Source of the DNA: Terriglobales bacterium
GTDB taxonomy: Bacteria > Acidobacteriota > Terriglobia > Terriglobales > Acidobacteriaceae
Length of the DNA stretch: 64,000 bases
NCBI GenBank assembly: GCA_035573675.1
Contig: DATMAB010000027.1
Span: 186,001 to 250,000 of the forward strand
Direction: 5' to 3'
The stretch's first letter is position 1. Each line of letters starts with the position of its first letter. Shown one piece after another: positions 19,409 through 27,159 of the stretch. The notes under the pieces were generated by a model, which had not been told where the DNA came from, did not search any database, and worked only from the letters and a program-made list of their open reading frames with translations. Both the position numbers and the translations under genes were made by a program.

Positions 19409-20407
19409 GTGGCCAGCCTGCGGTGGTCGGAGGTCGAGCGTGCTCGGGAGATCGTCGGCCGCCATCTGAAGCCGAGCCGGCTGGTGGAGGCGGTCTCGCT
19501 CTCGCGAGCGACCGGGGCGCGGGTCTTTCTCAAGCTGGAGTCGGAGCAGCCCACGGGCTCGTTCAAGCCGCGCGGAGCGATCACGGCGCTGGCGTGCAAC
19601 CTGGAGCGCGGCCCGGTTGCGGGCGTGGTGGCAGCGAGCACGGGGAATCATGGCGCGGCCACCGCTTATGCGGCGCGCCTGCTGGGCGTGCCCGCGACCG
19701 TGTTCCTGCCGGCAGGTCCGAACCCGGTCAAGCGACAGCGCATCGCCGAACTGGGCGCGCATATTGTCGAGGGCGGGCGCGACCTGGTGGAGGCGCTCGA
19801 CCGGGCCGCTCTGTTCGCGCGCGAGCGCGGGCTTTACTTCATGGAAGACGGCCGGGATGTGGACATGCGGCCGGGCACGGCCACCATCGCCTGCGAGGCG
19901 CTGGAGCAGTTGCCGGACGCCGACGTGTTGTTCGTCCCCATGGGCGACACCACGCTCATCCGCGGCGTGGCCTTCGCCGCCAAGCATCTGAAGCCGGGAA
20001 TCCGGATCATCGGCGTGCAGGCCGAGCGGGCCCCGGCGTACACGCTCTCCTGGCGCGCCGGCAAGGCCATTGCCACCGAGACTTGCGACACCATCGCCGA
20101 CGGCCTGGCCACGCGCCGCCCGCTGGAAGAAAACGTGCGTGAGCTCCGCGAGCTGGTCGATGATGTGCTTCTGGTGAGCGAGGACGAGATGCTGGCTGCC
20201 ATCCGCCGCCTGCATCTCGATGAGCAGGTGGTGGCTGAGCCCGCCGGCGCGGCCACCACGGCGGCGCTGTTGCAGGAATACACGACTCCCACGTCTGCGC
20301 CGAACAGCGGGGCGCAGACATATGGCACCTTCGCGGGAAAGAATGTCGTGCTGCTGGTGACGGGATCGAATGTGGCGCCGGAGGTGCTGCGGGCGGCGAT
20401 GTCTTAA
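19409..20407 (+). CDS. PLP-dependent threonine/serine dehydratase-like protein
   Basis: 332 residues, GTG start. Fold type II PLP enzyme: the Schiff-base Lys lies in LESEQPTGSFKPRGA (about residue 54), the phosphate/PLP loop is AASTGNHGAATAYAA, and a Gly-rich loop TGSNVAPE closes the C-terminus. It lacks the ACT regulatory domain of biosynthetic IlvA, so catabolic TdcB-like or serine/threo-hydroxyaspartate dehydratase activity is likely. Residues about 294-307 (PTSAPNSGAQTYG) do not fit the family and are encoded by an interspersed palindrome that inserted in frame. The gene has an unusually long leader. Confidence 0.88.
   Translation: MASLRWSEVERAREIVGRHLKPSRLVEAVSLSRATGARVFLKLESEQPTGSFKPRGAITALACNLERGPVAGVVAASTGNHGAATAYAARLLGVPATVFLPAGPNPVKRQRIAELGAHIVEGGRDLVEALDRAALFARERGLYFMEDGRDVDMRPGTATIACEALEQLPDADVLFVPMGDTTLIRGVAFAAKHLKPGIRIIGVQAERAPAYTLSWRAGKAIATETCDTIADGLATRRPLEENVRELRELVDDVLLVSEDEMLAAIRRLHLDEQVVAEPAGAATTAALLQEYTTPTSAPNSGAQTYGTFAGKNVVLLVTGSNVAPEVLRAAMS
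20288..20328 (+). repeat. GTCTGCGCC-type palindrome inserted in a coding sequence
   Basis: GTCTGCGCC (20293-20301) pairs with GGCGCAGAC (20311-20319), flanked by CCCAC and a degenerated TGGCAC. Same family as 2371-2409 and 21390-21430. Here it is read through in frame as part of the dehydratase. Confidence 0.75.
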
Positions 20408-20526
20408 CCACAGAGGACACAGAGGGACCGAGGGAACAGCAAATCTGGTCATGTCGTCATCTGGTCATCTCGTCATCTGAAAGCCAAGACCCGATTCCCT
20501 GTGTTCCTCCGTGACCTCTGTGGTTA
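20406..20526. repeat. Inverted CCACAGAGG arms around a gtcatctg block
   Basis: The left arm taaccacagaggacacagag (from 20405) is imperfectly inverted at 20496-20527 (cctctgtggttag at the end). Between them are five units of the gtcatctg repeat (20448-20480). The whole could form a long hairpin between the dehydratase and larE. Confidence 0.6.
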
Positions 20527-20535
20527 GATAGACAC

Positions 20536-21366
20536 GTGAGTCTGGACGGCAAACGCGAAGTGCTGGATAGGAAGCTGCGCGGGCTAGGGCCGCTGCTGGT
20601 GGCCTACTCGGGCGGGGTGGACTCGGCGTTCCTGGCCTGGGCGGCGCGCGTGGCGCTGGGCGAGAAGATGCTGGCCGTGCTGGCGGATTCTCCCTCGCTG
20701 GCGCGGGCGCACCGCGCGGATGCGGTGGCGTTTGCCGAAGAGCAGCGCATTCCGCTGGAGATCATTGCCACCGAAGAACTCGACCGGCCGGAGTACGCGC
20801 GCAACGACGCCGCCCGCTGTTTCCATTGCAAGGACGAGCTGTTCACGGTTCTGGAGGGGCTGCGGCAGCAGCGCGGCTTTCAGGCGGTCGCCTACGGAGT
20901 GAACCTCGACGACCTGGGCGACTTCCGCCCCGGACAGCAAGCCGCACGGCAGCACGGCGTGGCCGCCCCGCTGGTGGACGCCGGGCTGACCAAGGCGGAG
21001 ATCCGCGAGCTGGCCCGGCAGAGCGGCCTGCGGGTGTGGGAGAAGCCGGCTTCGGCGTGTCTTTCCTCGCGCATCGAGTATGGCCGCCCGGTCACGCGTG
21101 AGGCGCTGGCGCAGGTGGAAGAGGGCGAGGACGCGCTGCGCGCGCTGGACTTCCGCCAGTTCCGCGTCCGCCATCATGGCGAGACGGTGCGCATCGAGAT
21201 CGCGGTGGAGGAGATGCCACGCGCCCTGACGCCGGAGATGGCGCAGGAGTTCACCCGCATCTTCAAGGCGCTGGGGTTCACCTACGTCACGCTCGACCTG
21301 GAGGGCTACCGCACGGGCTCGATGAACGCGGTGCTGCCGGCGGCGGCGCTGCGCAGGGCGCGGTAG
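20536..21366 (+). CDS. larE: ATP-dependent sacrificial sulfur transferase LarE
   Basis: 276 residues, GTG start. N-terminal PP-loop ATP-pyrophosphatase motif SGGVDS (residues 25-30), then NDAARCFHCKDELF, GVNLDDLGDFRPGQQAA and KPASACLSSRIEYG. The last carries a conserved Cys region that in characterised LarE supplies sulfur by becoming dehydroalanine. The product would thiolate the pyridinium dicarboxylate precursor of the nickel-pincer cofactor of lactate racemase. LarA, LarB and LarC are not adjacent, and LarE-like proteins are common outside that pathway, so the substrate is unproven. Confidence 0.88.
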   Translation: MSLDGKREVLDRKLRGLGPLLVAYSGGVDSAFLAWAARVALGEKMLAVLADSPSLARAHRADAVAFAEEQRIPLEIIATEELDRPEYARNDAARCFHCKDELFTVLEGLRQQRGFQAVAYGVNLDDLGDFRPGQQAARQHGVAAPLVDAGLTKAEIRELARQSGLRVWEKPASACLSSRIEYGRPVTREALAQVEEGEDALRALDFRQFRVRHHGETVRIEIAVEEMPRALTPEMAQEFTRIFKALGFTYVTLDLEGYRTGSMNAVLPAAALRRAR

Positions 21367-21389
21367 CGGGTTTGCCGGCGCTCGTCGAT

Positions 21390-21430
21390 CCCACGTTTGC
21401 GTCGAAAAGCGTGGCGCAAACATGGGGCAC
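21390..21430. repeat. GTTTGCG...CGCAAAC interspersed palindrome
   Basis: cccacgtttgcg and cgcaaacatggggcac form a stem around gtcgaaaagcgtgg. Third copy of the family seen at 2371 and 20288. Confidence 0.7.
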
Positions 21431-21445
21431 GACACCTCCGCTCAC

Positions 21446-21600
21446 CTGCCGAAACGCCAAGGACGCAACTCGGCTGGCAGCCGAGGGCGGTAACTGCCAA
21501 CAAAGCCACTTTGGTAACCCTGCGACCCCGTCAAGATACTTGCCTGCGACATCTAATTGGGTTAAGAGACGGTTAAACGCTGAGGTGGAGGCCAGTTTCG
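21446..21600 (+). ncRNA. Candidate structured leader RNA upstream of the 183-aa gene
   Basis: Two clean hairpins: CTCGGCT-ggc-AGCCGAG (21469-21485) and CAAAG-cca-CTTTG (21501-21513). Before the first is ctgccgaaacgccaaggacgcaa (GAAA loop-like segment, then GGACGCAA), reminiscent of part of a cyclic-di-GMP-I aptamer, but its P2 pairing and the GGTAGC/GGTTACC half are not convincing. It ends within 20 bases of the gene start. Confidence 0.35.
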
Positions 21601-21610
21601 GGGAGCGACG

Positions 21611-22162
21611 ATGATTCCGGAATCCCATCCGCTGCAGCAGTTCTTCCATGAGCTGGTGGAGCGCAAGTTCTCGGAAGACCTGAACCTGCGCAACGTCGAG
21701 CTGAGCCACTACGTAGCGGGCGTGCTGACCGAGTTCACCGAGGTGGAGCAGCTCTTCAAGATCCGCAACGCGGCCGGCAAGCCGCTGGACGACGTGGGCG
21801 AGATGCTGCTGGAGTCCGACCCGGTGTTCGGCCCGGCGCCCTCGTTCGACCGCGAGCGCCAGGTGCGCAAGCACATCGGCGACTACACGCTGTTCTTCAC
21901 CGGGATGTTTCCGGAGGCGGTGAACCGCTTCCGCCTGCGCCGCCACCGCCTGGAAAGCTTTGTGGACTGGATGAGGGCGGGCAAGGAGAGCTACTACATC
22001 GTGAGCAAGTTCGAGTTCTTCGAGTACGCCAAGGTGGCGCCGCTGTTCGCGCACCTGGCCAGAGAATTCGAGAGCTGCGTCTACGGGCTCAACATGGTGA
22101 AGAACGAGCTGGCGGCCATGCAGCATCCCATCGCGAGAAGGACGGAAGAACTGCTCATGTAA
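21611..22162 (+). CDS. Conserved hypothetical protein
   Basis: 183 residues, soluble, mostly helical. ATG start with a GGGGAGCGACG region upstream. Notable segments are MIPESHPLQQFFHELVERKF, VLTEFTEVEQLFKIRN, the conserved-looking GEMLLESDP, HIGDYTLFFTGMFPE and EFFEYAKVAPLFAHLA. I do not recognise a catalytic motif; the pattern is one I associate with acidobacterial hypotheticals. Its leader may be structured. It lies convergent with rsmD. Confidence 0.75.
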   Translation: MIPESHPLQQFFHELVERKFSEDLNLRNVELSHYVAGVLTEFTEVEQLFKIRNAAGKPLDDVGEMLLESDPVFGPAPSFDRERQVRKHIGDYTLFFTGMFPEAVNRFRLRRHRLESFVDWMRAGKESYYIVSKFEFFEYAKVAPLFAHLAREFESCVYGLNMVKNELAAMQHPIARRTEELLM

Positions 22163-22226
22163 CCGCGGATGCTACTCGCTTTCCGCTTTCCGCTCTCCGC
22201 CTTCCGCTCTCCGTAATCGACGCCCC

Positions 22227-22799
22227 TCACGCTGATTCGAGCTTGTAAAAGCTCAGCACGGTGTCGCCCTGATCGAGCCGGCGGAAGCGACGCAAGCGGC
22301 TGACGGCATCGCCGGGGTCGAAGCGGCGGTCGTGCTCAGCGATGACGATGCTGGAGGGGCCGAGGAGCTTCGAGCCTGCCAGGAAGCGCAGCGTCTGCTC
22401 ATACGCCCCGGTTTCACGATAGGGTGGATCGAGGAAGACGTAGTCGCAGGCCGCACTCTGAGCGTCGAGCCGGCGCAAGGCGGGCAGGACATCCTCCTCC
22501 AAGACGGCGAACCCCTGCGTGAGGCTGAGCGCCTTCAGGTTGGCGCGGATGCACTGGGCGGCGGCGCGCGCGGCTTCGACAAAGTACACCTGCCGCGCGC
22601 CGCGGCTGAGGGCTTCGATGCCGACAGCGCCGCTGCCGGCGTAGAGATCGAGCCAGGCGCTTCCCTCGAGCGGCGGTCCCGGGCCGGCGGCGAGGACGTT
22701 GAACAACGTCTCGCGCAGGCGGTCGGAGGTGGGACGCACTTTCAGACCGCGGGGCGCGGCCAGTTTGCGGCTGCGAAATCTTCCGGCGATCACCCGCAT
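22227..22799 (-). CDS. rsmD: 16S rRNA (guanine-966-N2)-methyltransferase RsmD
   Basis: 190 residues from ATG 22799 (MRVIAGRFRSRKL), the normal RsmD start; 26 more upstream codons are open but unlike the family. The Rossmann SAM-binding site is WLDLYAGSGAVGIEAL and the N6/N2-methylase active-site motif is VFLDPPY. PTSDRLRETLFNVL is a strong family signature. It methylates G966 of 16S rRNA during 30S assembly. It is divergent from the site-2 protease gene; a shared tgtatacaatg element at about 22843-22853 may hold -10 boxes for both. Confidence 0.95.
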   Translation of the reverse strand: MRVIAGRFRSRKLAAPRGLKVRPTSDRLRETLFNVLAAGPGPPLEGSAWLDLYAGSGAVGIEALSRGARQVYFVEAARAAAQCIRANLKALSLTQGFAVLEEDVLPALRRLDAQSAACDYVFLDPPYRETGAYEQTLRFLAGSKLLGPSSIVIAEHDRRFDPGDAVSRLRRFRRLDQGDTVLSFYKLESA

Positions 22800-22889
22800 G
22801 GAGACGCGCCGCGGAACCGCAAGCGGCCGGCGCGCGTCCAAGTGTATACAATGGGGGTGTAAGCGCAGCGCACGCAAGCTCGTCCTTCC

Positions 22890-23993
22890 ATGAGAAGTTG
22901 GTCGATTCCCGCAGGACGCTTATTCGGCGTCGAGGTCCGCATCCACCTGACCTTCCTGTTCCTGCTGCTGTTCGTGTGGATGACGGAAGCGCCGCAGGCC
23001 GGAGGGGTGGGCCGAGGGCTGGCGCTGGTGGGGCTGATCTTCGCTTCCGTGCTGGCACACGAGATGGGCCACCTGGCGATAGCCCAGCAGGTGGGGATGC
23101 CGGTAAGGGTCTCGCTGCTGCTGCCCATCGGCGGACTGTCCTTCAGCGAGGAGAGCAGCTTCAACCGGTCGGCGTCGCCGTTGCGGCGCGAGATACCCGT
23201 GGCCCTGGCCGGACCGGTGGTGAGCCTGGGCATCGCGATGCTGGCCATTATGCTGGCGCTGGCGCTCTCGCCGGAGGCGTTGATCTGGAAGCGTCCATAT
23301 CTGCACTCCGGGGACCTGCTGCGCAGCCTGGTATGGGTGAACCTGTACCTGGCGGCGCTGAACCTGCTGCCGGCGTATCCGCTGGACGGCGGCCGGGTGC
23401 TGCGGGCGCTGCTGGCGCAACGCATGGAACTGCTGCCCGCCACGCGCGTGGCGGTGACGGTGGGCCAGGTGTTCGCCATGCTGTTCATGCTGGCGGGCGG
23501 GGTGTGGAACTACTGGCTGACCATGGTGGGACTGTTCCTGTTTTTCGCGGCGCAGATCGAGGAACGCACCATGGTGTTCCAGTCGGTGCTGGAGACGGTG
23601 CGGCTGGAAGACGTGATGCTCACCGACTTCTCGACGCTCTCGCCGGCAGACACGCTGGAGGACGCGCTGAACAAGGCGGTGCACACGCTGCAGGACGACT
23701 TTCCGGTGGTGCGCGGCAGCGACATGGTGGGGGTGGTGTCGCGGCAGAAGATCGTGGAGGCGCTGCGCGCCAACGGCAACGCCTATGTGCAGTCCATCAT
23801 GAGCCGGGCGTTCGAGATCGCCGGCCGGGACGATTCCCTCGCCCTGGCCTTCCGCAAGCTCTCCGCCCGCGGCCTGACCATCCTGCCGGTGGTGGAGCAG
23901 GAGCGCCTGGTGGGCATCATCACCCTGCAGAACCTGATGCACAGCATCGGACTGCTGGCCGAGAGCCGCATGCTGCAAAAAGACCAGAGCTAG
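22890..23993 (+). CDS. Site-2 (M50) metalloprotease with two CBS domains
   Basis: 367 residues. The intramembrane zinc site is HEMGH (residues 57-61) with the third ligand in PAYPLDGGRV (Asp166). There are five to six transmembrane segments in residues 10-215, and a tandem CBS pair at about 235-365 (VEDVMLTDFSTLSPADTLEDA-like, and IMSRAFEIAGRDDSLALAF). This is the SpoIVFB/Rip3 class, in which CBS domains sense adenine nucleotides and gate cleavage of membrane-bound transcription factors or anti-sigma factors. No substrate gene is adjacent. Confidence 0.92.
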   Translation: MRSWSIPAGRLFGVEVRIHLTFLFLLLFVWMTEAPQAGGVGRGLALVGLIFASVLAHEMGHLAIAQQVGMPVRVSLLLPIGGLSFSEESSFNRSASPLRREIPVALAGPVVSLGIAMLAIMLALALSPEALIWKRPYLHSGDLLRSLVWVNLYLAALNLLPAYPLDGGRVLRALLAQRMELLPATRVAVTVGQVFAMLFMLAGGVWNYWLTMVGLFLFFAAQIEERTMVFQSVLETVRLEDVMLTDFSTLSPADTLEDALNKAVHTLQDDFPVVRGSDMVGVVSRQKIVEALRANGNAYVQSIMSRAFEIAGRDDSLALAFRKLSARGLTILPVVEQERLVGIITLQNLMHSIGLLAESRMLQKDQS

Positions 23994-23999
23994 CTCACT

Positions 24000-24090
24000 C
24001 ACCACCGAGACACAGAACGATTGACAATTGGTTCATTTGTTCATTGAGGATTGGCTGCAGCACTCGTCAATGACTCAATGTTCCAATCGT
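24000..24090. repeat. attgac...ggttcattg interspersed repeat
   Basis: The AT-rich element attgacaattggttcatttg with a returning caatgttccaatcgtgac end (24021-24090) recurs at 34118-34196, 40965-40990 and 55818-55852. It is preceded by a CACCGAGACACAGA copy. No gene. Confidence 0.55.
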
Positions 24091-24130
24091 GACTTGTGAT
24101 CTGGTCCGCCGCGCGCCTGCGGCAAGCTCC

Positions 24131-25720
24131 CTACACCTTGATGGCGCGGGCGGCGGTGACGGCCTCGATGGTGCGCAATTCTTCCAGCACCAGCGGAGGA
24201 ACGGGGTCGTCCACGTGGACCACGGCGATGGCCTGGCTGGATTTGCCGTCGCGCTCGCGGCGGCCGAGGGAGAAATCGGCGATGTTGATGCCGTGCTGGC
24301 CGAGGATGGTGCCCACGCGGCCGATGACGCCGGGGACGTCGCGGTTGCGCAGGTAGATGAGGTGTCCTTCGAGCGGGGCTTCGATGTCGATCTCGTCCAC
24401 GGCCAGCAGGCGCGGCCGGTTGCCATGCAGCACCGCGCCTTTCACCAGGCGCTCGCCGGCGCTGGTCTTGAGCAGGACGGAAAGCACGCTGCCGGCGCCG
24501 CCGCCGGGAGTCTTCTGCTTCTTCGATTCGTGCAACTGGATGCCGCGCTCGGCGGCCAGCGAGGCGGCGTTCACCAGGTTGGCCTTTTCGGCCAGCATCT
24601 GGTTGAGGATGCCCTTGATGGCGGCGTTGCGGATGAGGTCGGTCTTCCACTCGGCGAGCACCCCGCTGTAGCGCAGCGAAATCTCTTCCAGGTTGCCGTC
24701 GGCCACCTGGGCGAGGAAGGCGCCCAGGCGCTCGCCCAGAACGATGTAGGGCTGCATCTCGACGTACTCTTCGTGCGAGACCGAGGGCACATTGACGGCG
24801 TTCTGGATGACGCCGCGCTTGAGGTATTCCTTCACCTGAAGGGCGATCTGGTAGCCCACGGCTTCCTGCGCCTCGCGCGTGGAGCCGGCGATGTGCGGGG
24901 TGACGACGACGTTCTCCAGGCCCAGGAGCGGCGAATGTCGGGGCGGCTCCTCGGCGAAGACGTCGAGGGCGGCGCCGGCGACCTGACCGGACTGGAGCGC
25001 CGCCGCGAGCGCGGCTTCGTCGATGAGCTCGCCGCGGGCGCAATTGATGAGGCGCACGCCTTTTTTCATCCTGGCGATGGCTTCGGCGCTGATCATGCCG
25101 GCGGTCTGCGGGGTCAGGCCGACGTGCAGCGTCAGGTAGTCGGCGGCGGCGAACACGTCGTCCAGCGATTCCAGCTCCACGCCCAGCTCGCGAGCCACGG
25201 CGGTGGAGATGAACGGGTCATGCGCGAGCAGCGGCATGCCGAAGGCGCGGGCGCGGCGCGCGACCTCCATCCCTACGCGGCCGAGGCCGACGATGCCCAG
25301 CGTCTTGCCGCGCAGCTCGGTGCCCTGCAGGGATTTCTTCTCCCACTTGCCGGCGCGGGTGAGTGCGTCGGCGCGCGCGAGGTGGCGGGCGAGCGCCAGC
25401 ATCAGCCCGAGCGTGTGTTCTGCCACGGCAACCGCGTTGGCGCCGGGGGTGTTCATCACCGCGATGCCGCGGCGGGTGGCGGCGTCGAGGTCGATGTTAT
25501 CCACACCCACGCCGGCGCGGCCGATGACCCGCAGCTTCTTGGCCGCTTCGAGCAGGCGGGCGTCCACATCCACCGCCGAGCGCACGATGAGGGCGTCGGC
25601 GTTCACGACTTCGGCGGCGAGGTCCGTGATCTCTTCCGGCGTCACCAGCTTCCAGCGCGACTCGGCGCGGAAAACGTCGAGGGCGGCAGGAGAGATTTTT
25701 TCGGCAATGACGACCTTCAT
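24131..25720 (-). CDS. serA: D-3-phosphoglycerate dehydrogenase
   Basis: 529 residues, the long SerA type: substrate/NAD domains (1-310), an intervening ASB domain and a C-terminal ACT domain (VPGVIGRVGTILGQHGINIA) that usually binds serine for feedback inhibition. NAD site GLGRVGMEVARRARAFGM, catalytic Arg in INCARGELIDEAAL, Glu in DVFAEEPP, His in VVTPHIAGSTREA. It catalyses the first step of serine synthesis from 3-phosphoglycerate. The class V aminotransferase and an unrelated membrane protein lie upstream in the same direction, 252 bases away. Confidence 0.96.
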   Translation of the reverse strand: MKVVIAEKISPAALDVFRAESRWKLVTPEEITDLAAEVVNADALIVRSAVDVDARLLEAAKKLRVIGRAGVGVDNIDLDAATRRGIAVMNTPGANAVAVAEHTLGLMLALARHLARADALTRAGKWEKKSLQGTELRGKTLGIVGLGRVGMEVARRARAFGMPLLAHDPFISTAVARELGVELESLDDVFAAADYLTLHVGLTPQTAGMISAEAIARMKKGVRLINCARGELIDEAALAAALQSGQVAGAALDVFAEEPPRHSPLLGLENVVVTPHIAGSTREAQEAVGYQIALQVKEYLKRGVIQNAVNVPSVSHEEYVEMQPYIVLGERLGAFLAQVADGNLEEISLRYSGVLAEWKTDLIRNAAIKGILNQMLAEKANLVNAASLAAERGIQLHESKKQKTPGGGAGSVLSVLLKTSAGERLVKGAVLHGNRPRLLAVDEIDIEAPLEGHLIYLRNRDVPGVIGRVGTILGQHGINIADFSLGRRERDGKSSQAIAVVHVDDPVPPLVLEELRTIEAVTAARAIKV

Positions 25721-25972
25721 GGGCGCAGAGAATACGTTACGCGGCTGAGGAGAGTTCGTCGAGAGCGAACCTCAACGCCAAAAGCTCAACCACAAAGGAC
25801 ACAAAGGCAGCACGAAGGAGCCTGGGCAAGCGATCCGCTGATCGAAAAACGGACGCGGAACCTGTCTTGCTTTCTTTCTTTTTGCCTCAGAGGCTAAAGC
25901 CCTATGTCCTCCCGCACTGTGACGGCACGGCTGAAGCCGTGCCCCTCCGAAAGACAGGAGATGGCAACGCTT
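25721..25972. repeat. Intergenic repeats between serA and the aminotransferase
   Basis: CCACAAAGGACACAAAGG (25790-25807) is followed by a composite element: cagaggctaaagcccta (25888-25904) and cggcacggctgaagccgtgc (25923-25942), then ccctccgaaag. Similar composites are at 28690-28730, 32457-32550 and 36796-36899. Confidence 0.55.
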
Positions 25973-27157
25973 CTAGCGCGCGCTGGTTGCGGCGTGGGTT
26001 TCGGCGGCGCGGAAATAGACTTGCTGGGCGACACGCAGGCCGGCGCCGAGTTCCACCGGTGCGCCGACGCGCAGCAACACCTGCTCCAGCGCGGCGAGCA
26101 CGGCGACCGTATCAAGATAGTCGTAGTAACCGAGGTGGGCGATGCGGAAGAGCTTGCCTTTCATTTCGCCCTGGCCGTTGGCCACCACAGCGCCGAACGA
26201 CTCGCGGAACTCCTTGACGATGACGCCGGAATCCATGCCGGCGGGCGGCATGATGGCGGTGAGCGCAGCGGCGGGCTGGGAGGCGAACAGCTTGAGGCCG
26301 AGCGCCTGGGCGGCGGCACGGGTCATCTCCGCGGCCAGCTCGGCGTTGGCGATGAGCGCAGCGCGCCCGGCGGCCAGGTCGCCTTCGCCCGAGGCGCGGA
26401 TGTAATCGAGCGCGGCGGCCAGCCCGGCGATCAACGAGATTGCAGGCGTGAACGCCGATTCGCCCTTGGCGTTGGCTTTGCGCTCCTGGCGCAGGTCGAA
26501 GTAGTAGCGCGGGGATTGCGTGGTTTCCATCCGCTGCCAGGCGCGCTCGCTGACGGCCAGGTAGGCGAGGCCGGGCGGGATCATCACGGCTTTCTGGGAG
26601 CCGCCGATGATGAGGTCGATGCCCCAGCCATCCACATCGAAACGCGTCGTGCCCAGGCCGGTGATGGCGTCCAGCACCAGCAGGGCGTCGCTGGCGCGCG
26701 TGAGGCGGGCCACGGCTTCCACGTCGTGGCGCACGCCGGTGGAGCTTTCCGTAGCCTGCAGAAAAACGGCGCGAACGTCGGGCGTGAGCCGGGCGCGGAC
26801 GGCATCGAGCGGGAACGTTTCCCCGTAGGGTGCGGAGACCACCTCGACCTGGCAGCGGAAAGCGCGGGCGAGGTCGCACCAGCGCTCGCCGAACTTGCCG
26901 GCAGTGAGCACCAGGACGCGGTCGCCGGGCGAGGTGAGGTTGGAGACGGCGGCTTCCATAGCGCCGGTGCCGGAGGCGGCCAGCACCACGACGTCGCTGG
27001 CCGTGCCGATGAACGCGCGCAGGTCGTCGAGCACGCGGCGGAAGAGGGCACGGAAGGCGGCGGTGCGGTGATGCATCTCGGCCGCGGCCATGGCGGACTG
27101 CGCCGCGGGCAGCAAAGGCGTGGGGCCGGGAGTGAAGAGCCGGGTCTTTCGCAGCAT
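25973..27157 (-). CDS. Class V aminotransferase (alanine-glyoxylate / serine-pyruvate type)
   Basis: 394 residues from ATG 27157 (MLRKTRLFTPGPTPLLPAA), the standard family start. PLP-binding Lys lies in IIGGSQKAVMIPPGL; LTAGKFGERW and SSTGVRHDVEAVA are further signatures. Enzymes of this group transfer the amino group from alanine or serine to glyoxylate, or act as the phosphoserine-type aminotransferase used by some bacteria together with SerA. The close same-strand position of serA (downstream) makes a serine/glycine role plausible but unproven. It starts 2 bases from the stop of the upstream gene, so the two are probably one transcript. Confidence 0.88.
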   Translation of the reverse strand: MLRKTRLFTPGPTPLLPAAQSAMAAAEMHHRTAAFRALFRRVLDDLRAFIGTASDVVVLAASGTGAMEAAVSNLTSPGDRVLVLTAGKFGERWCDLARAFRCQVEVVSAPYGETFPLDAVRARLTPDVRAVFLQATESSTGVRHDVEAVARLTRASDALLVLDAITGLGTTRFDVDGWGIDLIIGGSQKAVMIPPGLAYLAVSERAWQRMETTQSPRYYFDLRQERKANAKGESAFTPAISLIAGLAAALDYIRASGEGDLAAGRAALIANAELAAEMTRAAAQALGLKLFASQPAAALTAIMPPAGMDSGVIVKEFRESFGAVVANGQGEMKGKLFRIAHLGYYDYLDTVAVLAALEQVLLRVGAPVELGAGLRVAQQVYFRAAETHAATSAR

Positions 27158-27159
27158 GG

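Noticed and set aside
21446-21600. Confident cyclic-di-GMP riboswitch call
   Set aside because: GGACGCAA is present but P2 does not pair and the second half lacks the receptor and GGTTACC segment.
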